A stretch of DNA of 64,000 bases, taken from assembly GCA_905182295.1 (NCBI GenBank), contig CAJJAZ010000006.1, forward strand, positions 186,001-250,000, read 5' to 3'. The notes beneath the pieces were generated by a model that worked only from the letters and a program-made list of their open reading frames with translations, was not told the origin of the DNA and did no database searches. Source of the DNA: an uncultured Flavobacteriaceae bacterium (GTDB taxonomy: Bacteria; Bacteroidota; Bacteroidia; Flavobacteriales; Flavobacteriaceae). This document shows, piece by piece, positions 18,359 to 27,893 of the stretch (its first letter is position 1; the number at the start of each line of letters is the position of its first letter). The translations under genes and the position numbers were made by a program.

Positions 18359-19114
18359 TTAACTATTCATTGTCTTAATTAAAAAATCTTTAAAATCTTT
18401 AGTGATAGGGATTCTCTTCTGGCCTATAAGGACATCTTTGGCATTGATAGAACTAATATGCTCAATATTTACGATATAAGATTTATGTGCCTTGTAAAAA
18501 TACTTGGGGGGTAATTTTGTGTGATAGTCTTTTAAGGAGGAACGGACCACAAAGATTTTATCTATGGTATAGACCTCTAAGTACACATTATCTGACTTGA
18601 TGTAAAAGATTTCAGAAAAGGAAATTCTATGGTAAATATGCTGCTTTTTTATAAAAATACTGTTCGTAAGGATGGTCGCTGGAACAAGATCTAAGTTTGC
18701 TGCATTCGGATCTTCTGATTCTGAAGACTGTTCTCTAAAATTAAACAATGCTATTTCTATCGCTGTAAAAAGATCTTCTTTTTCAAAGGGTTTTACCAGG
18801 TATCCATTTGGGGTTACTTCTTTAGCTTTTGCAACTGTAGCCCTATCTGAATTAGCAGTAATAAAAATGAATGGAATATTCCTATTTTCCCTAATATACC
18901 CCCCTAATTCTATGCCTGTCTCCTTACCTGATAAAAAGATGTCTATCAATACCAGATGTATCTTTTTTTTACTTAAGATTTGTACAGCAGCATTGTAATC
19001 AGTTACAGATTCTACCTTATTATACCCTAATTTAGAAAGTAATCTAAGTACGCTGTCAACAACAACTAAATTGTCTTCTACTAGTAAAATTCTAAGATCA
19101 TTGGACAAGAGCAT
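18359..19114 (-). CDS. LytTR-type response regulator
   Basis: 251 aa. Receiver domain (about 7-125) with the acidic pair LVEDN, phospho-acceptor Asp in LVLIDIFLSG, and Lys in YLVKPF; then a C-terminal LytTR DNA-binding domain (about 148-250) with FYIKSDNVYLEVY and RSSLKDYHTKLP. It should bind DNA when phosphorylated. No histidine kinase is adjacent, so it is an orphan. It sits between menA and menC, both of the same strand and close by, and may be cotranscribed with them; a link to quinone or redox state is only a guess. Confidence 0.92.
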   Translation of the reverse strand: MLLSNDLRILLVEDNLVVVDSVLRLLSKLGYNKVESVTDYNAAVQILSKKKIHLVLIDIFLSGKETGIELGGYIRENRNIPFIFITANSDRATVAKAKEVTPNGYLVKPFEKEDLFTAIEIALFNFREQSSESEDPNAANLDLVPATILTNSIFIKKQHIYHRISFSEIFYIKSDNVYLEVYTIDKIFVVRSSLKDYHTKLPPKYFYKAHKSYIVNIEHISSINAKDVLIGQKRIPITKDFKDFLIKTMNS

Positions 19115-19135
19115 AGCGTCAGTTATGCTTCTAAA

Positions 19136-20056
19136 TTACAACAAATAATTAGAACCTATTAGAAAACATATGGACCACAAAAAAGTAAGCAAGGCTACTT
19201 TTTTAAGCTCTGGGTCTAATAATGAAGGTGAAGTAGTTTTAGAAACTTTAATCGCATGAAAAAGCAATGGTATAAAAACCAATAGTGGCAACAGATTTAA
19301 ACTACTTTCAAAAGAAAAATAGGCCGTTCCAAGACTGGCTAAAAAAGCCAAATAAAAGAGCAACATATGGTATCTTTTCCCCCATTTATACCCAAATTTA
19401 ACCACCAAGGTATTCTTATCACTCAGACGATCGTTTTCATGATCCCTCAAATTATTGAGATTAAGAACAGAAACACTTAAAGAACCTATGACCAGAGCAG
19501 GGAATATATCTGATAAGGAAATTTGAAGGGTGTATAAAAATTTACTTCCTAAAACGGATAGCAATCCAAAAAACAAAAAAACAAATAAGTCTCCTAAACC
19601 TTTATAGCCGTAGGCACTTGTCCCAACCGTATAACTAATTGCAGACCAAATACTGGCTATTCCCAAAACAAAAAACAACACAAAATATGGCCAGTTAGAA
19701 ATACCAAAAGAGACTGTTAACAATAATAAAACTGAAAATACGGCCACTACTGACAAGACAACTATGCCTCGTTTTAATTGAGATGCAGTTAAAAGTCCTG
19801 ACTGTAAAACCCTTTTAGGGCCAATCCTTTGGTCGTTATCTGTTCCTTTTAAACCATCACCATAGTCATTAGCGAAGTTAGAAATCACTTGAAATAAAAG
19901 GGTACACCAGAGGGAAAGAACGCCTATATAAATATTAAATACCCCTTCGCTTAAGGCCAAAGCGGCGCCTGCTATGATTCCAGAAAAGGATAAGGGGAGC
20001 GTTCTCAGTCTCGCTGCTTGCAGCCATATTTTAAATGAATTAGCTTCAAAAGACAT
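19136..20056 (-). CDS. menA: 1,4-Dihydroxy-2-naphthoate polyprenyltransferase
   Basis: 306 aa integral membrane UbiA-family prenyltransferase with about eight or nine transmembrane segments. Both Asp-rich prenyl-diphosphate motifs are present: NFANDYGDGLKGTDND and NNLRDHENDRLSDKNT, the latter typical of MenA. It attaches the isoprenoid chain to DHNA in the inner membrane. ATG 20054-20056 (MSFEANSF) is preferred over a TTG three codons upstream. It follows cvfB after 20 bases. Confidence 0.95.
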   Translation of the reverse strand: MSFEANSFKIWLQAARLRTLPLSFSGIIAGAALALSEGVFNIYIGVLSLWCTLLFQVISNFANDYGDGLKGTDNDQRIGPKRVLQSGLLTASQLKRGIVVLSVVAVFSVLLLLTVSFGISNWPYFVLFFVLGIASIWSAISYTVGTSAYGYKGLGDLFVFLFFGLLSVLGSKFLYTLQISLSDIFPALVIGSLSVSVLNLNNLRDHENDRLSDKNTLVVKFGYKWGKRYHMLLFYLAFLASLGTAYFSFESSLNLLPLLVFIPLLFHAIKVSKTTSPSLLDPELKKVALLTFLWSICFLIGSNYLL

Positions 20057-20076
20057 GCGCAACAATATTTAAGGCT

Positions 20077-20913
20077 TTAAGCTTCTAGAAGGTATATTCC
20101 TTCTGAGGTTATTTTAATCGTTCTGTTTTTATAAAGGGTCCCTATGGCTTTTTTAAAGACTTTTTTACTCATTTCTAAATAGGCTTTTATCTCTTCAGGA
20201 GCAGATTTATCGTGAAGGGGTAAAAATCCTTTATGAGCAGACAACAAATCCAATACTTGTTTTGCAGCTGGTTCTAATACCGCTACACCAAGGGGTTGTA
20301 AACTAATGTCTAGTTTAAAATCTTCTCTCTGCAACTTAACATAGGCAGTCATAGTATCCCCAACTGAGATGGGTTTAAAGACTTCATTTTGGTATACCAT
20401 GCCTTTGTGCTGATTTTCCACAATAACATCCCAGCCTAAATCTGATTGCCTTGTAACTAATACAGAAACTGCGTCTCCTTGTTCATATTTGGCCGTGCTA
20501 TTATCAAGAAACTTATCTAATTTATTGGATCCTACTAATCTGAAAGTAACTGGATCTAAATAGCAATAAACCACATAAGATTGACCCGCTACCATTTTTG
20601 ACCTTTGCTCCTTAAAAGGCACCAATAAGTGCTTCTCCAAACCCCATTGAAGAAATGCACCAATAGCATTTACTTCCTCTACCCTTAAAAGCGCAAAGGA
20701 ATTTCTTTCAATATAAGGAACCAGGTTTGTAGCTACAGGTCTTTCATCATAATCTAAATAACAAAAAACAGACAATTTATCCCCAATTTCCCAATCCTGA
20801 GGAACATACTTATTGGGTAGTAAAATATCTGTGCCTTCATCATCTCCAAGAAACAAACCTACAGAAGTATCTCTTAGAATTTCTAATTCGTTGAATTTAC
20901 CGAGTACAATCAT
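20077..20913 (-). CDS. S1-domain RNA-binding protein, CvfB family
   Basis: 278 aa with tandem S1-like beta-barrel domains and a C-terminal winged helix (KAYLEMSKKVFKKAIGTLYK), as in CvfB/YitL. The start MIVLGKFNELEILRDTSVG matches the family; an upstream in-frame start would add 18 hydrophobic residues and is contradicted by a -7 box lying between the two. RNA target unknown. Conserved next to menaquinone genes in flavobacteria, without an explained link. Confidence 0.9.
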   Translation of the reverse strand: MIVLGKFNELEILRDTSVGLFLGDDEGTDILLPNKYVPQDWEIGDKLSVFCYLDYDERPVATNLVPYIERNSFALLRVEEVNAIGAFLQWGLEKHLLVPFKEQRSKMVAGQSYVVYCYLDPVTFRLVGSNKLDKFLDNSTAKYEQGDAVSVLVTRQSDLGWDVIVENQHKGMVYQNEVFKPISVGDTMTAYVKLQREDFKLDISLQPLGVAVLEPAAKQVLDLLSAHKGFLPLHDKSAPEEIKAYLEMSKKVFKKAIGTLYKNRTIKITSEGIYLLEA

Positions 20914-20927
20914 AATGATATAAAACG

Positions 20928-20935
20928 CAAAAATA
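20928..20935 (-). promoter_or_regulatory. Internal promoter -7 box for cvfB-menA-...
   Basis: TATTTTTG on the minus strand, 14 bases before the cvfB ATG and downstream of menD. It decides the cvfB start and would let the distal menaquinone genes be transcribed separately. Confidence 0.5.
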
Positions 20936-20994
20936 CAGTTTAAAAAGCGTAAAGAAGTTTTTAGCACACTTTTATTTTAGGGCCTTATACAAAA

Positions 20995-22785
20995 CTAATA
21001 ATACGCTTTAAGGGTCTTAAAAAAGTTCATTAACACCCCTTCATTCTCTGTTCTAGGCGTTTTGATTTCCAATAGACTAGGCCCATTGTTTCGCTGGAAA
21101 AATGCAGACAATTCACTGGAGAGACTTTCTTTATTATGAGCGCTGTAATATTCCAATCCGTGCAAGGTACATAGGGACTTTGCACTAAGGTCGTGAACAG
21201 TCTCAAAATAAGTCCTAAAATGCTCACTATCCGTTTTTCCTGGCAATACCCTAAAGATACCCCCCCCTTGATTGTTGATCAGAATAATCTTAAAGTCCTT
21301 AGGGATGTATTTATTCCATAAACCATTGCTGTCGTAAAAGAAACCTAGATCACCTGTAACCAAAGTAGTTTGCACCTGGGAAGCAACACTAGCGCCTATG
21401 GCTGTAGCAGTGCTCCCATCAATTCCAGAAGTCCCTCTATTACAATAAACGGCTACAGAAGATTTCACAGAAAACAATTGTGCATATCTAATGGTCGCAC
21501 TATTGGCTAAATGCAATACCGACTTATTCGGTATGGCTTTAAGCAAATGATAGAACGCATAAAAATCCGAAAAAGGACAAGAGTCCGTATAGGTCTCAAT
21601 ATGCGCCTTGTAAATATTTTTGTAGCGAAGTGCGCGTTTTTTTGGCGTATCTATGGTCGGTATTTCAAGAGAAATAAGATTGTGGAGAACTGGACTAAAA
21701 AAGGCATCGGCCGTAGGCCTAAAACAAGTAAAATTGGTAAAAAATGGATTCACAACAATCTCATTTTGTATCTGCCAATGCAATTTTGGGGTGTATTGAT
21801 TCAAGAAATTCTTTATTTTTTTGGAAACTACTGCCCCTCCTATAGTCACCAAAAGATCTGGTGATAAGGCGGCCCCAATAGCTTGCGCGTCCAAGTGTGT
21901 TTCCATGGGGGCAATAATATTATCAATGCTGTCAATAAATTCTGGATGGTGCACATTAGAGGTAGTCTCCGTAAAAACCAACACTCTGGGGTCTCTTGAG
22001 AGCCATTGCACCAATTCATTGGACAAATAATCCGGTGCATTTGGGTACAACACACCTACAATAACCATAATTCGCTTTGCTCCCTCCCATTCCGCCTTTA
22101 ATTCGGGGTCTGAGAGGGTTTTATTAACGGTTTCACTGTCTGTAATAGCCACATTTTCCACAGTAGATTTAGGCACTAAAGCACCTTCTAATAAAGGCGC
22201 TTCTTGGTATAAGGGCTCTTCAAAAGGGGTGTTTAAATGAATGGGTTTATTTGTGGCTTTTAATTGATTAAACGCTGTGGCTAATAAAGCGTGGTTTTTT
22301 TTGCTTACCGCTTCTTGAGACCACTGCAAAGCCTTGGGCATAAAGCGATTATAGCGTTCAGAAGCATGAGAAGCATCTTGAATTAATGGAGCGGAAAACA
22401 CCACGTTCTTGCCATAAACGCCTTCTTGTCTAATGGTTTGTCCATAGCCCTTATCTATGAGGTAAGTGGGTCTATCTGCAGAAATAACGATCAGTGGAAT
22501 CCCTGAATAATAGGCCTCAGAAACAGCAGGGTAATAATTTAATAAAGCACTGCCTGAAGTACAAACAAGTGCGGTTGGTTCCTGACTTCTTTGAGCCATT
22601 CCCAAAGCAAAAAATCCAGCAGCACGCTCGTCTACAATACTGTAGCAGTCAAAAAAGGGATCAGCTAAAAAACTGATGGTCAAGGGAGCGTTTCTAGACC
22701 CAGGAGAAATAACTACCCTAGAAATACCCTGTGCTTTACAATGTAAAACAACTGTTTGTGCTAAAGGAATACTAGAGTATTGCAT
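20995..22785 (-). CDS. menD: 2-Succinyl-5-enolpyruvyl-6-hydroxy-3-cyclohexene-1-carboxylate synthase
   Basis: 596 aa thiamine-diphosphate enzyme joining isochorismate and 2-oxoglutarate. The N-terminal block GISRVVISPGSRNAPLT and the activating Glu in VDERAAGFFALGMAQ are typical of MenD. The diphosphate/metal-binding region is GDLGFFYDSNGLW through NNQGGGIF. The start MQYSSIPLAQ matches the family. It follows menF after 50 bases and has its own -7 box 5 bases before the ATG. Confidence 0.96.
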   Translation of the reverse strand: MQYSSIPLAQTVVLHCKAQGISRVVISPGSRNAPLTISFLADPFFDCYSIVDERAAGFFALGMAQRSQEPTALVCTSGSALLNYYPAVSEAYYSGIPLIVISADRPTYLIDKGYGQTIRQEGVYGKNVVFSAPLIQDASHASERYNRFMPKALQWSQEAVSKKNHALLATAFNQLKATNKPIHLNTPFEEPLYQEAPLLEGALVPKSTVENVAITDSETVNKTLSDPELKAEWEGAKRIMVIVGVLYPNAPDYLSNELVQWLSRDPRVLVFTETTSNVHHPEFIDSIDNIIAPMETHLDAQAIGAALSPDLLVTIGGAVVSKKIKNFLNQYTPKLHWQIQNEIVVNPFFTNFTCFRPTADAFFSPVLHNLISLEIPTIDTPKKRALRYKNIYKAHIETYTDSCPFSDFYAFYHLLKAIPNKSVLHLANSATIRYAQLFSVKSSVAVYCNRGTSGIDGSTATAIGASVASQVQTTLVTGDLGFFYDSNGLWNKYIPKDFKIILINNQGGGIFRVLPGKTDSEHFRTYFETVHDLSAKSLCTLHGLEYYSAHNKESLSSELSAFFQRNNGPSLLEIKTPRTENEGVLMNFFKTLKAYY

Positions 22786-22790
22786 GGAAA

Positions 22791-22798
22791 CAAAAGTA
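22791..22798 (-). promoter_or_regulatory. Promoter -7 box abutting menD start
   Basis: TACTTTTG on the minus strand, only 5 bases before the ATG. If used, the menD mRNA would have no or almost no leader. Confidence 0.45.
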
Positions 22799-22835
22799 CG
22801 CGCTAATCATTAGATTTAAAAAAATAGGCGGGGTA

Positions 22836-23972
22836 TTAAATGACTTTTTTTATGGTTTGGGCTTTTAATATGGTCTCCTCCCATTCTTTCTCTGGTTGGG
22901 AGCCTGAAGTAATACCTGAACCTACATATACAATCGCAGTTCCTGATTGGTATTCCATACACCTTAAATTGACATATAAATCTGCGTCAATAGAATGTAA
23001 TCCTTCAAAACCCATTGAAGATTGGGCCAAATGGGTATGTACAAGCCCCAAGTAGCCCGCATAAAATTTGCGATCCAAAGCTTCATTTTGCTGAATAAAT
23101 TCATGCGCTTGATCTCTAGGAAGGCCACAAATAGCTGGTGATGGGTGTAAAGCGTCTATTAATTCTAACAGTGATTTACGGCCTATTTGAGCCACACTAA
23201 TATCTGTTTTCAAATGAGATACCTGGGCGGCATTTACCTGGTAAGTATTGCTTTTATTCAACTTAAGACCTGTAGCAGTGAGTCTATTCTCAATATCTTG
23301 GACAACCATTGCCTGCTCTTCTTGTTCTTTTGAAGTCCAATTATCAGAGAACAAGGAAGTACTCGTATCATCTCTTTTAATGGTTCCTGCCAAAGCAGCT
23401 GTTTGTAAGGATTTGTTTTCTATTCGCAACAGACGCTCTGGGGTAGCCCCTATCCAGGTGCCCAATGCTGGGTGATGCCACAAATAACAAAATGCATTGT
23501 CATAGCAGGCCAATAATCCCTCAAATATGGCTAAAGGGGTTTTGGCTGTTTCAAAAGAAGCAGAACGCGCCAATACCACTTTTTTAAACTGATTGCGCCC
23601 AATCTCATCCAATGCGCTTTGCACCAAATTCATATGGGACACTTTTAAAGCGTTGGAACGGTCAAGCACATTAGAACTCCCTTTTTTATCCGTCTCTAAA
23701 GGTGCTTTTTCTGGGTTTATAGAAGAAATTATTGGGTCAAAAGTGGCGTTCATATAGCCCTCAGGCTTTAATAAATGCGGTGTTTTTTCATGAGAATATG
23801 TGGCCATAACAAAGCCAAACCTGGCTTCAGCTGTCACATAATGTAGTGCCTCCGTGTTTTGCCATAGCAAGTGGACCTTATTTTCATCTGGGGACTTAAA
23901 AGCTACAAAAGGCAATCCTTTATTAAAAAAACCCGCTATATTTTCTAAAAGATCCTCTATTGCGTAGGTCAT
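22836..23972 (-). CDS. menF: Isochorismate synthase
   Basis: 378 aa chorismate-binding enzyme converting chorismate to isochorismate, the entry to menaquinone synthesis. The C-terminal chorismate-binding domain shows KKVVLARS, WIGATPERLL, AALAGT, HPSPAICGLPR and the late block YVGSGITSGSQPEKEWEE. The N-terminal 100 residues are variable, as usual. Placed 5 bases after the thioesterase gene, so the two are in one operon. The menD neighbour supports MenF over a salicylate or siderophore role. Confidence 0.94.
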   Translation of the reverse strand: MTYAIEDLLENIAGFFNKGLPFVAFKSPDENKVHLLWQNTEALHYVTAEARFGFVMATYSHEKTPHLLKPEGYMNATFDPIISSINPEKAPLETDKKGSSNVLDRSNALKVSHMNLVQSALDEIGRNQFKKVVLARSASFETAKTPLAIFEGLLACYDNAFCYLWHHPALGTWIGATPERLLRIENKSLQTAALAGTIKRDDTSTSLFSDNWTSKEQEEQAMVVQDIENRLTATGLKLNKSNTYQVNAAQVSHLKTDISVAQIGRKSLLELIDALHPSPAICGLPRDQAHEFIQQNEALDRKFYAGYLGLVHTHLAQSSMGFEGLHSIDADLYVNLRCMEYQSGTAIVYVGSGITSGSQPEKEWEETILKAQTIKKVI

Positions 23973-23977
23973 ACTAT

Positions 23978-24394
23978 CTAGTTTCGAGGCAGGGCAATAG
24001 TGGTTAGCTTGTTCACAGATATTAATTGGCCTGCGGCATCTGTAATTTTAATATCCCATAATTGCGTTGTTCTCCCTTTATGAAGCACTGTGGCCTTTGC
24101 ATATACAAAACCAGAAGCAATGCTTTTAACGTGGTTTGCCGCAATTTCTATTCCCCTTACTTTATAGTTTTTAGCATCTAAAAATAAAAATGATGCCGCA
24201 CTGCCTACACTCTCTGCTAATGCCACCATAGCCCCACCATGCAGCACCCCGTCTGGCTGGTGCACTTTTGGTCCCACAGGCATTTTAGCCATTAAATAAT
24301 CTTCCCCTACATCTACATAAGAAATCTCTAGGGTTTCCATTAAAGTATTGGGGCACCTATCATTACAAGCTTTAAGAATGGCTTCTTTGTCCAT
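23978..24394 (-). CDS. Hotdog-fold thioesterase (PaaI/YbdB-like), candidate DHNA-CoA thioesterase
   Basis: 138 aa hotdog protein with the motif QPDGVLHGGAMVALAESVGS, where the Glu is the likely catalytic residue. Members of this subfamily hydrolyse aryl-CoA esters. As the first gene of a menaquinone operon it is the natural candidate for the 1,4-dihydroxy-2-naphthoyl-CoA hydrolase step; this rests on position, not on a diagnostic residue. Confidence 0.88.
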   Translation of the reverse strand: MDKEAILKACNDRCPNTLMETLEISYVDVGEDYLMAKMPVGPKVHQPDGVLHGGAMVALAESVGSAASFLFLDAKNYKVRGIEIAANHVKSIASGFVYAKATVLHKGRTTQLWDIKITDAAGQLISVNKLTTIALPRN

Positions 24395-24441
24395 GTTTTT
24401 TTAGTAAAATTAAACAATAATAAAGGACTGACACAATTGTA

Positions 24442-24449
24442 TATCTTTG
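24442..24449 (+). promoter_or_regulatory. Promoter -7 box for the acetyltransferase at 24.5 kb
   Basis: TATCTTTG, 21 bases before the ATG. Confidence 0.55.
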
Positions 24450-24470
24450 ATTTAAATAATATTTAAGTCC

Positions 24471-25013
24471 ATGTTACTTTTAGAAAACAATTGGGTTCGA
24501 TTAGATCCATTAAGTACTACGCATACTGACGCCCTTTGGGAGGTTGTTAAACACTTAGACATTTACAAGTACGGTCCAAACGACCTGAGCACAAAAGATA
24601 ATTTGGCTGCTTATATTGCCTTAGCTATAGCGCACGATAAGATTGGAAAAGACATTCCCTTTGCTGTGTTTAACAAATTATCTCAAAAATATGTGGGTTG
24701 TACCCGATTTGGATTAATAGATCCATACAATAAAACACTTCATATAGGTTGGACCTGGTTGGCGACAGAGGTGCACGGAACTGGACTCAATACCGCACTA
24801 AAGCACCTCATGCTTTCGCATGCCTTTGGGCCCATGAAAATGCGAAAAGTAATTTTCAGGATAGACGCACTCAATATAAGATCCAGAAAAGCGGTAGAGA
24901 AACTTGGAGCTACATTAGAAGGTATACTTAAAGAAGACGTATTTGTAGCCCACAAAAGAATTAGAGATACTTGCTGTTATGCCATATTTTCAAGAGACTA
25001 TTCTTCAAAATAA
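24471..25013 (+). CDS. RimJ/RimL-type GNAT acetyltransferase
   Basis: 180 aa. The opening LLENNWVRLDPLSTTHTDAL and the later LHIGWTWLATEVHGTGLNTA (acetyl-CoA motif region) and NIRSRKAVEKLGATLEGIL are the pattern of RimJ/RimL-like N-acetyltransferases, which modify protein N-termini or small molecules. Substrate unknown. Its last 16 bases overlap the convergent secreted-protein gene. Confidence 0.9.
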   Translation: MLLLENNWVRLDPLSTTHTDALWEVVKHLDIYKYGPNDLSTKDNLAAYIALAIAHDKIGKDIPFAVFNKLSQKYVGCTRFGLIDPYNKTLHIGWTWLATEVHGTGLNTALKHLMLSHAFGPMKMRKVIFRIDALNIRSRKAVEKLGATLEGILKEDVFVAHKRIRDTCCYAIFSRDYSSK

Positions 25014-25894
25014 ACAATCTTTCTAGTGGTATAAGTATTGTCTGGCGTGGTAATTTTTTTGATCCAATTTTTAAATGGGCTCCCATCTAGCTGATACAGA
25101 TTTTTCTTGGTTTGACGCACTACTCCCCTTTCGAAAATTTGCTCAATGGGATGGTTATTACTATCGTATTTTGTCCTTACGGACGATGCCCTTTTAGCAA
25201 CCAATACCGTATCTCTCTCTATATAAACTGTATTAACCAGTTCAATTTCTAAACCTTTTTTATTAAACACCCGCTGCTCCAAGGAACTGGACAATCCGTT
25301 GTCAAATTCTTTTGCTCTTAACTGAATCAAACCACCACCAGCTTTTAAAAATATAGAATCTATTTGCTTTAAAGGCACACTATCTAACCAATAAGATGTT
25401 GATTTTTTAGTGCGCAAAGAATCCCACTGATGGCTAATCAAAGTAATAAAACGCCCCTGTGTATTTGTTCTCACGACCCTAGTCAACTGCCCTGTACTGT
25501 CGTAACGATAATTAAATTGCGCTACAAAAGCCCTGTTATAACTAATGATTTTCTCTTTGATTTTTAGCTGTGGTAGGCTGTCATAGCTATAAAAATTAGC
25601 CATTGAAGTCATTTTATCTAAAACCCCATTGACATAATTTTCTACCCTCCGCTCTACCAGCTTGGTTTTTTCATATTTGTAGTAGGTAGTCTCACTGTCA
25701 TTTTTCCCAAAAACTGTAGCCGCTTCTATCAGCTGTCCGGTTTTATTAAACTGATATTGCTCTTGACCGTATTTAGTGAATACAAAACAAGATTTCACAG
25801 GACCTTTTAAATCAAAATCTGATTGGTCATAAGTGATTATTTCTTGAGACCATACCGAGAAATGGGTCAAAAGGAACCCTATAAATGCGGACAT
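24998..25894 (-). CDS. Secreted protein of unknown function
   Basis: 298 aa from ATG 25892-25894, with a signal peptide (cleavage near SVWSQ). The rest is built of short beta-strand-like units with repeated Y..N..G or YD..G..T patterns (for example QYQFNKTGQLIEA and YRYDSTGQLTRV), reminiscent of YD/RHS-type repeats, so a beta-rich solenoid is likely. An ATG six codons upstream exists but lies where transcription would begin from the -7 box, so the shorter start is preferred. No named family recognised. Confidence 0.8.
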   Translation of the reverse strand: MSAFIGFLLTHFSVWSQEIITYDQSDFDLKGPVKSCFVFTKYGQEQYQFNKTGQLIEAATVFGKNDSETTYYKYEKTKLVERRVENYVNGVLDKMTSMANFYSYDSLPQLKIKEKIISYNRAFVAQFNYRYDSTGQLTRVVRTNTQGRFITLISHQWDSLRTKKSTSYWLDSVPLKQIDSIFLKAGGGLIQLRAKEFDNGLSSSLEQRVFNKKGLEIELVNTVYIERDTVLVAKRASSVRTKYDSNNHPIEQIFERGVVRQTKKNLYQLDGSPFKNWIKKITTPDNTYTTRKIVYFEE

Positions 25895-25916
25895 TCTAAA
25901 ATGACTTTGCATGCTG

Positions 25917-25924
25917 CAAAGGTA
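25917..25924 (-). promoter_or_regulatory. Promoter -7 box for the secreted protein
   Basis: TACCTTTG on the minus strand; ends 4 bases before the outer ATG (25912) and 22 before the preferred one (25894). Confidence 0.5.
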
Positions 25925-25937
25925 GTATATTCAACAA

Positions 25938-25965
25938 AAAAAAGCAGCCTTTAGGCTGCTTTTTT
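25938..25965 (-). terminator. dnaK terminator
   Basis: AAAAAAGCAGCCT and its exact complement around a TT loop, with A and T runs, 20 bases after the dnaK stop. Confidence 0.9.
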
Positions 25966-25985
25966 ATAGTGTAAATGAAAAGTAA

Positions 25986-27893
25986 TTATTTTACTTCTTC
26001 AAAATCTACATCTTCTACATTGTCTGCATCTGCACCTGCATTAGGTTGAGATCCAGCTGCTCCAGCGTCCCCACCAGCAGCGCTAGTGTCTGCCTGAGCT
26101 TTGTACATTTCTTCAGAAGCAGCTTTCCAAGCCTCGTTGATTTTGTCTAAAGCTGGCGTAATTTGTGCCAAGTCTTTGGCTTCAAAAGCTTTTTTAAGTT
26201 CCTCTAAAGCGGCCTCAATAGGGGCTTTTTTGTCTTCAGAAAGTTTCTCTCCAAATTCTTTGAGTTGTTTCTCCGTTTGAAAGATCATTCCGTCTGCCTC
26301 GTTGAGTTTGTCTACCGTTTCTTTGGCTTTCTTGTCAGACTCTGCATTGGCTTCTGCCTCAGCTTTCATTTTTTTGATTTCCTCTTCTGTTAAACCTGAA
26401 GAAGCTTCAATTCTAATGTCTTGCGTCTTATTGGTCGCTTTGTCTGTCGCAGATACTTTAATAATACCATTGGCGTCAATATCAAAAGTCACCTCGATCT
26501 GTGGTGTTCCACGCTGTGATGGTGGAATACCGTCTAAATGGAATCTACCGATGGTTTTATTGTCTGTAGCCATAGGTCTTTCTCCCTGTAATACATGTAT
26601 TTCAACCGATGGCTGATTGTCTGCAGCAGTAGAAAAAACTTGTGATTTCTTAGTAGGAATGGTCGTGTTAGATTCTATAAGCTTGGTTAAAACACCCCCC
26701 ATAGTTTCAATACCTAATGAAAGTGGCGTAACGTCTAATAACAATACATCTTTCACATCTCCGGTTAATACCCCTCCTTGAATGGCTGCACCAACGGCAA
26801 CTACTTCATCAGGGTTTACCCCTTTAGAAGGTTTCTTACCAAAGAATGCCTCAACAGCCTCTTGAACTGCAGGGATTCTTGTAGATCCACCCACTAAAAT
26901 AATTTCATCTATATCACTCTTAGATAAACCTGCCGCTTTAAGCGCAGACTTACAAGGCGCTATAGTTCTCTTTACCAAGTCTTCAATTAATTGGTCAAAC
27001 TTAGCTTTGGTAAGTGTTCTAACCAAGTGCTTAGGTCCTGAAGCAGTTGCGGTAACGTAAGGAAGATTAATTTCCGTTTGAGCAGAAGAAGACAATTCAA
27101 TCTTTGCTTTCTCAGCAGCCTCTCTCAATCTCTGAAGCGCCATAGCGTCTTTTCTAAGGTCAATGTCCTCTTCAGATTTAAATTCATCTGCCATCCAATC
27201 AATGATTTTCTGGTCCACGTCGTCTCCTCCTAAATGAGTGTCTCCATCTGTAGCTAAAACTTCAAATACACCATCTCCTAATTCTAGGATAGATACATCA
27301 TGAGTTCCTCCACCAAAATCGAAAACAACAATCTTTTGCTCAATATCTTTCTTATCCAAACCGTAAGCCAAAGAGGCTGCCGTTGGCTCATTAATAATAC
27401 GCTCCACCGTTAAACCAGCGATTTCACCGGCTTCTTTGGTCGCTTGCCTTTGGGCGTCATTAAAATATGCTGGAACTGTAATGACAGCTCTAGACACAGA
27501 CTGACCAAGGTAATCCTCAGCCGTCTTCTTCATTTTTTGAAGGATCATAGCAGACAATTCTTGTGGCGTGTACAAACGGCCGTCAATGTCTACTCTAGGC
27601 GTGTCGTTGTCTCCTTTTAATACTTTGTAAGGAACACGTCCAGCTTCTTTACTAGATTCCGAGAATTTATTTCCCATAAATCTCTTGATAGAATAGATGG
27701 TTTTGTGAGGGTTGGTCACTGCTTGTCTTTTAGCAGGATCTCCTACTTTAATTTCACCACCTTCTACAAAGGCAATTACAGAAGGAGTTGTTCTTTTTCC
27801 CTCAGCGTTTGGAATTACAACAGGCTCATTACCCTCCATTACGGAAACACAAGAGTTTGTTGTTCCTAAATCTATTCCGATAATCTTACTCAT
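25986..27893 (-). CDS. dnaK: Molecular chaperone DnaK (Hsp70)
   Basis: 635 aa. ATPase domain with [16 protein letters not shown] at the start, [12 protein letters not shown] and [10 protein letters not shown]; substrate-binding domain from about 390 with [13 protein letters not shown]; helical lid; and a Gly/Ala-rich tail ending in an acidic EDVDFEEVK-type C-terminus. An ATP-driven folding chaperone. No dnaJ or grpE neighbour, which is common in Bacteroidota. The gene stands alone with a 265-base upstream region containing TGACA-type half-sites (see findings). Confidence 0.98.
   Translation of the reverse strand: MSKIIGIDLGTTNSCVSVMEGNEPVVIPNAEGKRTTPSVIAFVEGGEIKVGDPAKRQAVTNPHKTIYSIKRFMGNKFSESSKEAGRVPYKVLKGDNDTPRVDIDGRLYTPQELSAMILQKMKKTAEDYLGQSVSRAVITVPAYFNDAQRQATKEAGEIAGLTVERIINEPTAASLAYGLDKKDIEQKIVVFDFGGGTHDVSILELGDGVFEVLATDGDTHLGGDDVDQKIIDWMADEFKSEEDIDLRKDAMALQRLREAAEKAKIELSSSAQTEINLPYVTATASGPKHLVRTLTKAKFDQLIEDLVKRTIAPCKSALKAAGLSKSDIDEIILVGGSTRIPAVQEAVEAFFGKKPSKGVNPDEVVAVGAAIQGGVLTGDVKDVLLLDVTPLSLGIETMGGVLTKLIESNTTIPTKKSQVFSTAADNQPSVEIHVLQGERPMATDNKTIGRFHLDGIPPSQRGTPQIEVTFDIDANGIIKVSATDKATNKTQDIRIEASSGLTEEEIKKMKAEAEANAESDKKAKETVDKLNEADGMIFQTEKQLKEFGEKLSEDKKAPIEAALEELKKAFEAKDLAQITPALDKINEAWKAASEEMYKAQADTSAAGGDAGAAGSQPNAGADADNVEDVDFEEVK

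Noticed and set aside
20914-20967. Upstream start for cvfB
   Set aside because: A -7 box falls between it and ATG 20913, and the family starts at MIVLGKF.
26302-26616. 104-codon frame antisense to dnaK; similar long frames antisense to sdaA (29124-29531) and pheT (35330-35872)
   Set aside because: They mirror well-conserved genes and arise from the codon bias of the sense strand.
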